In this document: in pieces, positions 1-7,385 of the stretch
Layout of the letters: each line of letters starts with the position of its first letter
Numbering within the stretch: the stretch's first letter is position 1
Source of the DNA: Bacteroidales bacterium
Lineage (GTDB): Bacteria > Bacteroidota > Bacteroidia > Bacteroidales > UBA10428
DNA: 9,014 nt
Assembly: GCA_030626465.1 (NCBI GenBank)
Contig: DAOUOU010000109.1
Span: 1 to 9,014 of the forward strand
Reading direction: 5' to 3'
Program-made: the position numbers and the translations under genes
The notes under the pieces: model-generated
Told to the model about the DNA's origin: nothing
Databases searched by the model: none
What the model saw: the letters and a program-made list of their open reading frames with translations, nothing else

Positions 1-1950
1 CCGGATGTTTTTTTAAACGGCATAAATCTGGCATGGATGAGTTTTGCCAATGATCTGACCGCATTTGATGAAAACCTCTTTACAACTGCCCTCGATGATA
101 TTTCTGCAGCAGGTGGCAATTGTATACGCTGGTGGTTGCATACCGATGGAACTTCCAGTCCCTATTTCACTAATGATTCTGTTTCACGTATTACAGATAA
201 CGAAACTCTTGCCTTGTATAAAGGATTGGATCTCGCATACGATCGTGGAATGGGAATAATCATGTGTTTATGGTCGTTCGACATGCTGCGATCTTCCAAT
301 TCAGATGAAATTAAAAACAGGAACAGACTTATGCTTACCGATTCGGTATACATGCAGGCATATATTAATAATGCCCTGATTCCAATGCTTGAAACAGTTG
401 GAGATCATCCTGCAGTAATCTGCTGGGAAATATTTAATGAGCCGGAAGGAATGACACCTGTAGGAGGCTGGGGTCATGTGGATGATGTTCCTATTACCGC
501 GGTTCAGACATTTATTAATCGCACGGCTGGTGCAATACACCGTAATACTGATAGTGCAAAGGTATCAAACGGCTGCTGGAGTTTTATCGCTGGTACTGAT
601 GTTGACGGTAATTATAATTATTATACTGATGAAAGATTAGTTGCTCAAGGGAGTGATCCCGATGGATATTTAGATTTTTATATGGTACACTATTATGATT
701 GGGCCGGAACTTCATTGTCGCCATTCCATCACCCTGCATCTTACTGGGAGCTTGATAAACCACTTGTTATTGGGGAGTTTGCAGCCAATGGACCCTATGC
801 CGGGATCAATGCCCGGGCAGCTTACGACTCACTTTATCAGAACGGTTATGCAGGAGCTCTTTCATGGCAATGGGCTGGTAATGAATTTGGTGGCTTACCC
901 AGTGCAGAGCCTGGTATTAATTACATAACCACCAACTATCCTGATGATGTAAATATTGATTATCCTGTTATTGAATTTAACCATTATCCCGAAGTTATAC
1001 ATTCAATACAGGATACAGTTATGGAAATGGGACTTTCTTCTCCCGGACCATTTGTGAATTTAAAAAATGTATTTAAAGATAAGGAAGACTCGGTGTTTTT
1101 AACTTTTTCAATTAGTTTTAATACCAATCCTGATTTAGTATTGGCGAGTATCGATGTCGACTCGAACTTAGTACTTGAATTAATACCCGAAGTATCAGGA
1201 GTATCAGAAATTCATGTTAAAGCAACTGACAGTGGAAAAAAATTCGCTTTAGAAAAATTCAGTGTTTATGTGTATGATCCATCTGAACCAAATAAAGCAT
1301 TGCTACGCAAAGCCTGGGCTTCATCAACAGAATCCTCTCTACTTTTGCCAGGTAATGCCATTGACGGATCATTAACAACACGCTGGTCGAGTTTATATGC
1401 AGATAATGAATGGATTGCGGTTGATCTTGGAAAGGAATACACAATTGAATGTGTTGATTTAAACTGGGAAACAGCATACGGATCGGAATATGAAATTCAG
1501 GTTACTTCAGATACGATAAGCTGGCAAACAGTTTATCACCAGACAGACGGAGATGGTGGAAAAGACATTGTACTTTTTACACCTGTATCATGCCAGTATG
1601 TAAGAATGTATGGTATTTACAGGGCTACTCAATGGGGATTTTCGTTGTGGGAGCTTGGTGTTTATGAAGACTCATTGACAACTGATGTATACACACCGGT
1701 TACCAATCTGGACGATATAAAAATATACCCGATCCCATTTGATAACTGGTTTACGGTTCAGTCAACCGAAAGTAATCCAATAAGAAGAGTAGAAGTATAT
1801 AACCTGAATTCGGCATTGATTGAATCATTTGACTATAATAACGGTGTAACAGAAATAAATATTTCTCTTCCAGGTATTCAGCCAGGTTTGTATTACGTTG
1901 TCATTTATTCGAATTCTTCTGTTGCTGTTAAGAAGGTATTGAAGTTCTAA
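1..1950 (+). CDS. Secreted GH5-like glycoside hydrolase with Ig-like, CBM32-like and T9SS sorting domains (5'-partial)
   Basis: The frame is open from base 1, so the ATG at 37 is internal: residues before it (FLNGINLAWMSF) already read as the first strand of a clan GH-A barrel. The start and signal peptide lie outside the window. Numbering from the first codon, the barrel spans about 5-335. It shows the GH5 residue set: R43 (CIRWW), N146-E147 in WEIFNEPEG (acid/base), H230-x-Y232, E259 in VIGEF (nucleophile), and W289/W291 (SWQWAG). Residues about 351-425 look like an Ig/cadherin-type linker ending in ATDSGKKFALEKFSVYV. About 433-557 is an F5/8 type C domain (DGSLTTRWSS, WIAVDLGKEY), CBM32-like and probably glycan-binding. 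About 571-649 is a type IX secretion sorting tail (IKIYPIPFDNWF to VVKKVLKF-like end), so export across the outer membrane is expected. Substrate cannot be told; a beta-glucan or beta-mannan is the usual GH5 range. The subfamily is not assigned, and a GH5-related clan GH-A family is possible. It is convergent with the susCD operon. Confidence 0.85.
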   Translation, partial: PDVFLNGINLAWMSFANDLTAFDENLFTTALDDISAAGGNCIRWWLHTDGTSSPYFTNDSVSRITDNETLALYKGLDLAYDRGMGIIMCLWSFDMLRSSNSDEIKNRNRLMLTDSVYMQAYINNALIPMLETVGDHPAVICWEIFNEPEGMTPVGGWGHVDDVPITAVQTFINRTAGAIHRNTDSAKVSNGCWSFIAGTDVDGNYNYYTDERLVAQGSDPDGYLDFYMVHYYDWAGTSLSPFHHPASYWELDKPLVIGEFAANGPYAGINARAAYDSLYQNGYAGALSWQWAGNEFGGLPSAEPGINYITTNYPDDVNIDYPVIEFNHYPEVIHSIQDTVMEMGLSSPGPFVNLKNVFKDKEDSVFLTFSISFNTNPDLVLASIDVDSNLVLELIPEVSGVSEIHVKATDSGKKFALEKFSVYVYDPSEPNKALLRKAWASSTESSLLLPGNAIDGSLTTRWSSLYADNEWIAVDLGKEYTIECVDLNWETAYGSEYEIQVTSDTISWQTVYHQTDGDGGKDIVLFTPVSCQYVRMYGIYRATQWGFSLWELGVYEDSLTTDVYTPVTNLDDIKIYPIPFDNWFTVQSTESNPIRRVEVYNLNSALIESFDYNNGVTEINISLPGIQPGLYYVVIYSNSSVAVKKVLKF

Positions 1951-2514
1951 AGAATACTTTAGTTGCCTCAAACGTAGATTTGCCATAAACTGCGAATACA
2001 TGTACTGTTGTCTAATAGTATAAAGTCAGGTATATGAAAAGTTGGCGACTTCAAAGTTTTTAGTTGTTAAGGCATAAGGTATATAAATAGAAAACAACAC
2101 AATTGTACTCCAGGAAAACAGCAATGGTATATATTTGCTGCTGGCAGTTGGCATCTATTTGTTTTTATTCATCTGTTCTAAAAGGTGAAGCTGGCAATCC
2201 CTCTCTGTTATATAAGTTTGCTCCTTCCGGATTATCAGCCCAGGCATATTGCACAGCAATAGGATTCGTAACTTTGTTGCTCCAAACCACTACCTTGTTA
2301 TTCTCAATTCTGTCTTTTTAAGTAATTCGAAAATAGAGTCGCATGTTTTTTTGTGAGTGATTTTTCAAAATTTACCTAAAGTTGAACAAATGAGCTAAGA
2401 TTTTTCAATAAATTTTGAGATACTACAGCATGGTATGATCGAAGGTTGAATTCAATTCTGCCAGCTTATTTATACTAGATTCACTGGTATATTGCGATTC
2501 TAAGCAATAGATCA
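1951..2514. other. Gene-poor convergent intergenic region
   Basis: This gap separates the 3' ends of the GH5-like gene and the GH97 gene. The only coding trace I can read is the esterase relic at 2165-2317. The rest is AT-rich and has stops in all frames. Two short inverted repeats sit at the gene ends. One is a perfect 6-bp stem with a 4-nt loop at 1947-1962 (CTAAAG/CTTTAG), overlapping the GH5-like stop codon. The other is a 6-bp stem with an 8-nt loop at 2490-2509 (TATTGC/GCAATA), just after the GH97 stop. Neither is GC-rich nor followed by a clear T run, so I do not call them terminators, although transcription from both sides must end somewhere here. Confidence 0.6.
2165..2317 (-). pseudogene. 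C-terminal relic of a sialate O-acetylesterase (SIAE) family protein
   Basis: The minus strand reads 50 codons then a TAA. The peptide starts KDRIENNKVVVWSNKV, continues through NPIAVQYAWADNPEGANLY, and ends NREGLPASPFRTDE. From memory of the family, this is the conserved C-terminus of Bacteroidota sialate O-acetylesterase (SGNH-type) proteins, which typically end with a V-V-W-S, Y-A-W-A-D-N-P, N-L-Y-N and G-L-P-A-S-P-F-R-T-D pattern. An in-frame TAA lies immediately upstream, and none of the preceding SGNH catalytic domain is recognisable in any frame up to the GH97 stop. Full-length members are several hundred residues, so this is a truncated remnant without catalytic residues. The motif is intact and its stop is in the expected place, which suggests a fairly recent deletion. 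It has the same orientation as the susCD operon and lies about 200 nt after it, so it was plausibly once the next gene. Expression of the remnant is unlikely, as no start codon suits it. Confidence 0.8.
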
Positions 2515-4518
2515 TCATTGTGGAATAAACCGCATTGCCTGTCCTCCGCCCGGAGCTAAATGAATTACCAGGGTATCGATCGATTGAACTTCTCTATTAT
2601 AGTATTTAAAAGTTGTTGGATTTGTATCCCAGTTTGCTTGTTCGCCATCAGCAATGATTTGGACCTGGTATTTACTGTCGGATGTTAAAAAAGAGAGATT
2701 AATGGCTATGCTCCTCTCCCTTTCATCTGTTATAGCACCTACATACCAATTATCAGATTGACGATCCTTTCTGGCTATCACAATATAATCTCCAATTTTC
2801 CCCTTTAAAACCTGAGTATCCTCCCAGTCTGTTGGCACCTCTTTAATAAACCTGAAAGCCTCATTATCACTATAGTTTTCAGGAAGGTCGGATGCCATCT
2901 GCAAAGGGCTATAAATAACCACATACAAAGCAACTTGTTTGGCAATTGTAGTGCGCACTCGTGTATCGGGCAGAACCGGATTATTGAAATCAAAAGTGCC
3001 GAAAGTAAAATCCATTGGACCTGCCAGTCCCCGGGTGAACGGAATAACAGTTGTATGATCAGGCGGATTGCCTCCATCGGTCGACCAGGCATCCCACTCC
3101 TGCCCTCTGACTCCTTCCTGGGTCATAAGATTAGGGAATGTACGCTGTAAGCCCGTTGGTATAACCGGTTCATGATTATCTATCATAATATGATAGCTTG
3201 CCGCTGTTTCAATCACTTTACGGAAGTGCCTTACACCATACTGGCTGCTGTGATATTCCTTGCCATCAAGCAGATCACTTACATAGCCTGTTTTTACTGT
3301 ATTTACACCATATTTCTGATAGAATTTAAAAGCATCTTCCAGTTGGTTTTCATAATTAATACTTGCGCCGCCTGTTTCGTGGTGTCCGATTATTTTAACT
3401 CCTTTTTTCGCTGCATAATTGCTTATTTTCTTAATATCGAAATCAGGGTATGGTTTGATAAATTCAAAGAGGTGTCCATTAACGGTCCAGTCTTCATCCC
3501 ATCCATAATTCCAGCCCTCAATCAATACGCCATCAAAATTATTTTCAGCAGCAAAATCAATATACCTCATAGCATTTGCAGTAGTAGCTCCATGCTTTGG
3601 ACCTTGTGACCAGGTATACTTATTTTGATGCATACCCCACCATATACCAATATATTTCCCGGTCTTTATCCACGATGTATCTTTAATTTTAGAAGGCTCA
3701 TTTAAATTAAGCATCAGGGAGGAAGTAATAAGATCACCTGGATTTTCGGCAATAATAATAGTACGCCATGGTGATTCAAAAGGAGTTGATGCCCTCACTT
3801 TTTCACCGGTTGACCAGGGTGTCAGATCGCAAGTCAGCATTGATGTATCGCTCAGATATAAGTTCATGGCTGCATAATCGGTCAGATTCGCTTCATGAAT
3901 GGAAAGAAATGAACTGTCGCCCATTTCAATAGTAAGTGGTGTACAAACTGTATCCGGGATATTTAATGGAGTAAAGCGATAAAGACTTTCGTAGAATCTT
4001 TCTTTATAGGCAGGTATCCACCATGCTTTGCCAATTTTGGGTAATTTAAACTCTGTAAATTCGTCGGTTATCCTGAATTCAGAAATATTTCCCTGATCCG
4101 GAATATGATAACGAAAACCAATACCATCATTGAAAGCCCTGAATATGATATAGAAGTTACGACCTTTCCCGTTGGTTTCCCTTAGCTTAATAGTTAATTC
4201 ATCGTATTTATTTTCTATCAGTCGCCTCTCTCCCCATACTTGCTCCCATGTTTCATTAAATGATTTCTCCTGTATCGATATAACTTCAACATGGTCTCCT
4301 AATGGTTTCATTTCCTGAAATCTCAGTCCCAATTTTGAGGGTAAGATCAAATGATTTTTATTCTTTAATACTGAATAGTACGCCTGTTTCTGCACTACTT
4401 CAAATTTCACCACAATCTTTCCATCAGGGGAAGCTACTTGATATGAATTGTCTGCTGAATTACAGGAGAATAGCCAAACGATTAAACCTATGAGAATGAT
4501 TATATTTATGATTTTCAT
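2515..4518 (-). CDS. GH97 family glycoside hydrolase, SusB-like inverting type (probable alpha-glucosidase lipoprotein)
   Basis: This 667-residue protein has the family's usual length. It opens with a lipoprotein signal (hydrophobic stretch then LFSC, C19), so it is membrane-anchored, probably facing the periplasm. The N-terminal beta-sandwich domain covers about 26-285, the barrel about 289-565 (starting YIGIWWGM), and a C-terminal beta domain ends PGGGQAMRFIPQ. Active-site residues line up with SusB of Bacteroides thetaiotaomicron: E334 (VLIEGWN), E381 (GHHETGG) and E450 (NHEP) as the base pair or calcium site, E468, and E474 (QEGVRGQEW) as general acid. E209 (IHEANL) probably matches the N-domain calcium ligand. 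VKTGYV places G411 where retaining GH97 enzymes have a nucleophilic Asp, so inverting hydrolysis, typically of alpha-glucosides, is predicted. It is the last gene of the operon, 14 nt after the GH71/99-like gene. The start is the only ATG that preserves the signal peptide. Exact linkage preference is not readable. Confidence 0.93.
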   Translation of the reverse strand: MKIINIIILIGLIVWLFSCNSADNSYQVASPDGKIVVKFEVVQKQAYYSVLKNKNHLILPSKLGLRFQEMKPLGDHVEVISIQEKSFNETWEQVWGERRLIENKYDELTIKLRETNGKGRNFYIIFRAFNDGIGFRYHIPDQGNISEFRITDEFTEFKLPKIGKAWWIPAYKERFYESLYRFTPLNIPDTVCTPLTIEMGDSSFLSIHEANLTDYAAMNLYLSDTSMLTCDLTPWSTGEKVRASTPFESPWRTIIIAENPGDLITSSLMLNLNEPSKIKDTSWIKTGKYIGIWWGMHQNKYTWSQGPKHGATTANAMRYIDFAAENNFDGVLIEGWNYGWDEDWTVNGHLFEFIKPYPDFDIKKISNYAAKKGVKIIGHHETGGASINYENQLEDAFKFYQKYGVNTVKTGYVSDLLDGKEYHSSQYGVRHFRKVIETAASYHIMIDNHEPVIPTGLQRTFPNLMTQEGVRGQEWDAWSTDGGNPPDHTTVIPFTRGLAGPMDFTFGTFDFNNPVLPDTRVRTTIAKQVALYVVIYSPLQMASDLPENYSDNEAFRFIKEVPTDWEDTQVLKGKIGDYIVIARKDRQSDNWYVGAITDERERSIAINLSFLTSDSKYQVQIIADGEQANWDTNPTTFKYYNREVQSIDTLVIHLAPGGGQAMRFIPQ

Positions 4519-4532
4519 TATTACTTATTTTT

Positions 4533-5774
4533 CTATTCTTTCGCATCTAAGCTGTCAACAATAGCGATGGCCTTTTCAGTTTGCAGTGAAACGAAATAGT
4601 AAAATGATTGATTCAATAGCTGTTGCTGCTGATTATCGTCTGCCAGATTTTTCCTGAGCTTATACAGATTGAAAATCTTCTCAAGCTCATATTCGGTATA
4701 TGTTACACAGGCAAAATCCTGAAGCCTTGAAAGCATGTTGTAGCCAAATTCATCTGTTGGTTCAATCATGGTACCTTCTCCAAAATCATTCCAGGTAATC
4801 AGTTGCAGATAGTCAACACCATAGTCTTGCGATTTCTGAAGTGTTTCGGTAAAGGTCTCACCACTATTGTATTCAATCTGCCAGTCGAAACCTTCGCCCC
4901 AACCTCCTTCTGCGTAATAGTCCAAAAACCCCGGATAAGACCCCCCCATGAAATACTCAAAATTTCCCATAGTACCATATTTAACATCCAGTGAACTATT
5001 ATCGACCCAAATGTATTCACCCGATGAACTGGGTGAGGTTTCGTGTGATTTTCCGTTCAGAATTAAAAACAATGGTTCTTCTAAATAAGCAGAAATAATT
5101 TCTGACCATTCATCAGGTGCATGAAATTCTTCAGGACCAAAAACCAGGAAAAGTGGTAATCCGTCAATACGGATATAATCTTCTTTGCTAAAATATTGGT
5201 CTTCAATGTATATCATATCGTTTTGGGCAGCTTCAATCCGGTCGGTTAGCGGATCCTGATCCACAGCAGCTGATATGGTACGGTCTTCGTATACAATGGC
5301 AAATTTTAAACCTGTTTCAGTGATTTTCTCTGTCAACTTTTCCGCATTAGTTCTTATTGATACGTAATCATTGATATCGGACGCTCCATACCAGTCGATG
5401 AGTATTCCTTCAATGCCTGCATACTTCATAAGCAACAGGTGATACTCAATAACATCAGGATCAGAAGAAGCATAGGGACCAATAAGCGGATAAAAATGAG
5501 AAGCGATTTCCCGCTTCCCATTCTCATCCACTACCTCAGGATTTCGTGTCGACATGGTCCAGTGGATGCCCCAGTTTCCATTGGTCGAAGAGGTTTTATC
5601 CTCAAACCAGGGCATATAATGCACATAAACATGCATAGGGTTATCCTTTGATACATCCAGGGGATCATATTTTATCACGGTAAACTCATCCGAATTCAGT
5701 GTGTCCTTCTTCTCACACGAAATCATTATTGTAAACCCAATACCTATGAAACTTATAATGAAGATTTTTCTCAT
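4533..5774 (-). CDS. GH71/GH99-like glycoside hydrolase lipoprotein
   Basis: This 413-residue protein has a lipoprotein signal (MRKIFIISFIGIGFTIMISC, C20), so it is anchored in a membrane and probably exposed at the surface. The barrel spans about 45-355 and begins with VYVHYMPWFE, a strand typical of the GH71/GH99-like superfamily. Further marks are ILIDWYG (D127, W128), FAIVYEDR (E163, D164) and LITWNDFGEGTMIEP (W328, N329, D330, E333). The last motif lines up with the W-N-E-W-H-E-G-T-Q-I-E-P block of GH99 endo-alpha-mannosidases, whose two Glu residues three apart are catalytic. Here the first is Asp and the second Glu; GH71 alpha-1,3-glucanases carry a related W-N-D-[YF]-G-E block. Residues about 355-413 form a helical tail with a QQQQ run, seen in related proteins. 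It lies between susD (28 nt) and GH97 (14 nt), so it is probably the endo-acting enzyme of the operon. Substrate is undecided: an alpha-glucan would fit GH97, alpha-mannan would fit GH99. Confidence 0.8.
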   Translation of the reverse strand: MRKIFIISFIGIGFTIMISCEKKDTLNSDEFTVIKYDPLDVSKDNPMHVYVHYMPWFEDKTSSTNGNWGIHWTMSTRNPEVVDENGKREIASHFYPLIGPYASSDPDVIEYHLLLMKYAGIEGILIDWYGASDINDYVSIRTNAEKLTEKITETGLKFAIVYEDRTISAAVDQDPLTDRIEAAQNDMIYIEDQYFSKEDYIRIDGLPLFLVFGPEEFHAPDEWSEIISAYLEEPLFLILNGKSHETSPSSSGEYIWVDNSSLDVKYGTMGNFEYFMGGSYPGFLDYYAEGGWGEGFDWQIEYNSGETFTETLQKSQDYGVDYLQLITWNDFGEGTMIEPTDEFGYNMLSRLQDFACVTYTEYELEKIFNLYKLRKNLADDNQQQQLLNQSFYYFVSLQTEKAIAIVDSLDAKE

Positions 5775-5802
5775 AATTCCTGGTAAATCCTGCTACACCA
5801 TT

Positions 5803-7305
5803 TTAATACCCCGGATTTTGCACAAGCCTGGTATTTTTGTCTAATTCTGTTTGGGGAATGGGAAATATCCCTCTATAATCTTCGGTGGCACCTTTGTTCC
5901 ACCAGGATTCGAAGAAGTCACCCATACGGATATTGTCCGTACGTCTGTGACCCTCAAAAACAAATTCCCGTTTCAATTCATCATCCAGAAAATCCAGATC
6001 AACTGTCTCCTGCGTATCTAATCCGGCCCGATCACGAACCGAAGCAATCAAGGGACGGGCCAATGCCGGTGATCCAAGTCGAATATAACATTCGGCCTTC
6101 ATGAGCAATAGTTCTGCATAACGCATGAGTACCCAGTCATGATCACGCTCCCACACTTCATCTGCCTTCACTTCATACTTCATCAGGCGCACTCCCTCAT
6201 TCTGGGCAGCCGCAACAAAGTCGACTACCTCTTCTGTATAGTTAAGTGGATTGCCATCATCCATTAAGATCACCGATCCGTCTGACAGTCTGGTTTGCTC
6301 TCCAATCAGCATGGATTTCTTTCGAAGATCGTCATCGTCAAAAGATGAATACAATCCGGGCTGTCCACAGATACCATTTGCACACCACGGATAAGAACCA
6401 TCTGTGGTTAAAACATAGGGTTGATAATAGTGAAAAGTCATAGAATGCAGATAATTTCCCAGTGTCCCGGCTTTATGATCATAGGGGATCACGAAAATAT
6501 TCTCTTTTGAAGCAGTATTATCCGTCAGAAAATTGGCGAAATAATCATTTTCAAGCTGATAGCCTGCCACTTTATCGCAGGCATCGATGCAATCCTGCCA
6601 GCGCTCTTCACCAATAAAAACTTCAGAATTCAGGTACAATCGTGCCAGTAAAGTATTGGCTACATTATAGGTAAATCTCCCATAAATAATTTCTTCAGGA
6701 AGATAGTCCATTATTTCAAGCAATTCTGACTCGACAAAATCATACACTTCTTCCCGGGTCGAGGTAGCAGGTAATTCAAGGTCTTCATAACTTGTAGTTA
6801 TAGGTACATTACCGAACAAATCGATTAAATTATAATAATAGTAAGCCCTTAATCCACGAAGTTCTGATTTAATGTTGTCTTTCCCTTCATCCGTTAATTC
6901 CGACTGCTCAACCTGATAGATCACAGCATTCACACTCGATATGCCTTCGTAAAGATAGCGCCAGGCACTAAGTACCATAGCATTATCGGGAGTCCAGGTA
7001 TGAAATTGTGCTTCCTGGTATCGACCCCCGTCATACCAGTCGGTTCCTCGTGTTGGGATACAGGCTTCATCCGAAACACATTCTACCAGGAAAAATACAT
7101 ATTCGCAGGTAGGATATGAAATGCTATTGTCGTCACGAAAACCACGCAGCGAAGAATAGGCCTGACCAACTATTGTCTCTATTTCTGCGGGAGTTTTTCC
7201 GTATTGTGAAGATTCGACTTTATCGAATAGTTCCTCTTCCAGGTCTGTACACTTTACATTCAGCAAAGCAAAAATTATGGTGATATACAGAATTTTATTT
7301 TTCAT
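5803..7305 (-). CDS. susD: SusD/RagB family outer-membrane glycan-binding lipoprotein
   Basis: This is the surface glycan-binding partner of SusC, forming the lid of the importer. I chose the ATG at 7305 (500 residues) over the in-frame ATG at 7347: the upstream 14 residues are charged (MNSDIDLKTNKDRH), while the 7305 start gives a normal lipoprotein signal, MKNKILYITIIFALLNVKC, with C19 as the lipid-bearing residue. The Lys just before that Cys is atypical. Family marks include the early LEEELFDKV region, a TPR-like helical part (AWRYLYEGISSVNAVIYQVE, LRGLRAYYYYNLIDLFGNVP), the WVLMRYAELLLMKAECYIRLG helix, and the C-terminal RagB block from about 447 (EFVFEGHRRTDNIRMGDFF) to GIFPIPQTELDKNTRLVQNPGY. 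Length is normal for the family. It lies about 80 nt after susC and 28 nt before the GH71/99-like gene. Ligand specificity cannot be read. Confidence 0.95.
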   Translation of the reverse strand: MKNKILYITIIFALLNVKCTDLEEELFDKVESSQYGKTPAEIETIVGQAYSSLRGFRDDNSISYPTCEYVFFLVECVSDEACIPTRGTDWYDGGRYQEAQFHTWTPDNAMVLSAWRYLYEGISSVNAVIYQVEQSELTDEGKDNIKSELRGLRAYYYYNLIDLFGNVPITTSYEDLELPATSTREEVYDFVESELLEIMDYLPEEIIYGRFTYNVANTLLARLYLNSEVFIGEERWQDCIDACDKVAGYQLENDYFANFLTDNTASKENIFVIPYDHKAGTLGNYLHSMTFHYYQPYVLTTDGSYPWCANGICGQPGLYSSFDDDDLRKKSMLIGEQTRLSDGSVILMDDGNPLNYTEEVVDFVAAAQNEGVRLMKYEVKADEVWERDHDWVLMRYAELLLMKAECYIRLGSPALARPLIASVRDRAGLDTQETVDLDFLDDELKREFVFEGHRRTDNIRMGDFFESWWNKGATEDYRGIFPIPQTELDKNTRLVQNPGY

Positions 7306-7385
7306 GTGTCTGTCTTTATTTGTTTTTAGATCTATGTCGCTATTCATAATAATTGATTTTCATCTGAATTATGTCTCATTACTGA

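Noticed and set aside
37..39. ATG as the true start of the GH5-like gene
   Set aside because: The frame is open to base 1 and the preceding residues belong to the first strand of the barrel; no signal peptide follows the ATG, although the protein has a T9SS tail.
1947..1962. Perfect 6-bp inverted repeat at the GH5-like stop codon, considered as a terminator
   Set aside because: Only two G-C pairs in the stem and no T run after it; too weak to call.
2213..2220. TAAGTTTG on the plus strand, matching the Bacteroidota -7 promoter consensus TAnnTTTG
   Set aside because: It falls inside the esterase relic, has no TTTG at the -33 spacing and leads to no gene on the plus strand; chance match.
2103..2321. 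Plus-strand 72-residue open frame in the intergenic gap
   Set aside because: It is the antisense shadow of the minus-strand esterase relic, whose reading frame shows clear family similarity; the plus-strand peptide is hydrophobic, Cys-rich and unlike any family I know.
2490..2509. 6-bp inverted repeat after the GH97 stop, considered as the operon terminator
   Set aside because: Short AT-rich stem with an 8-nt loop and no T run on the minus strand.
3172..3609. Plus-strand 145-residue open frame
   Set aside because: It lies entirely opposite the GH97 catalytic domain, where the minus frame carries the active-site motifs, so it is an antisense shadow.
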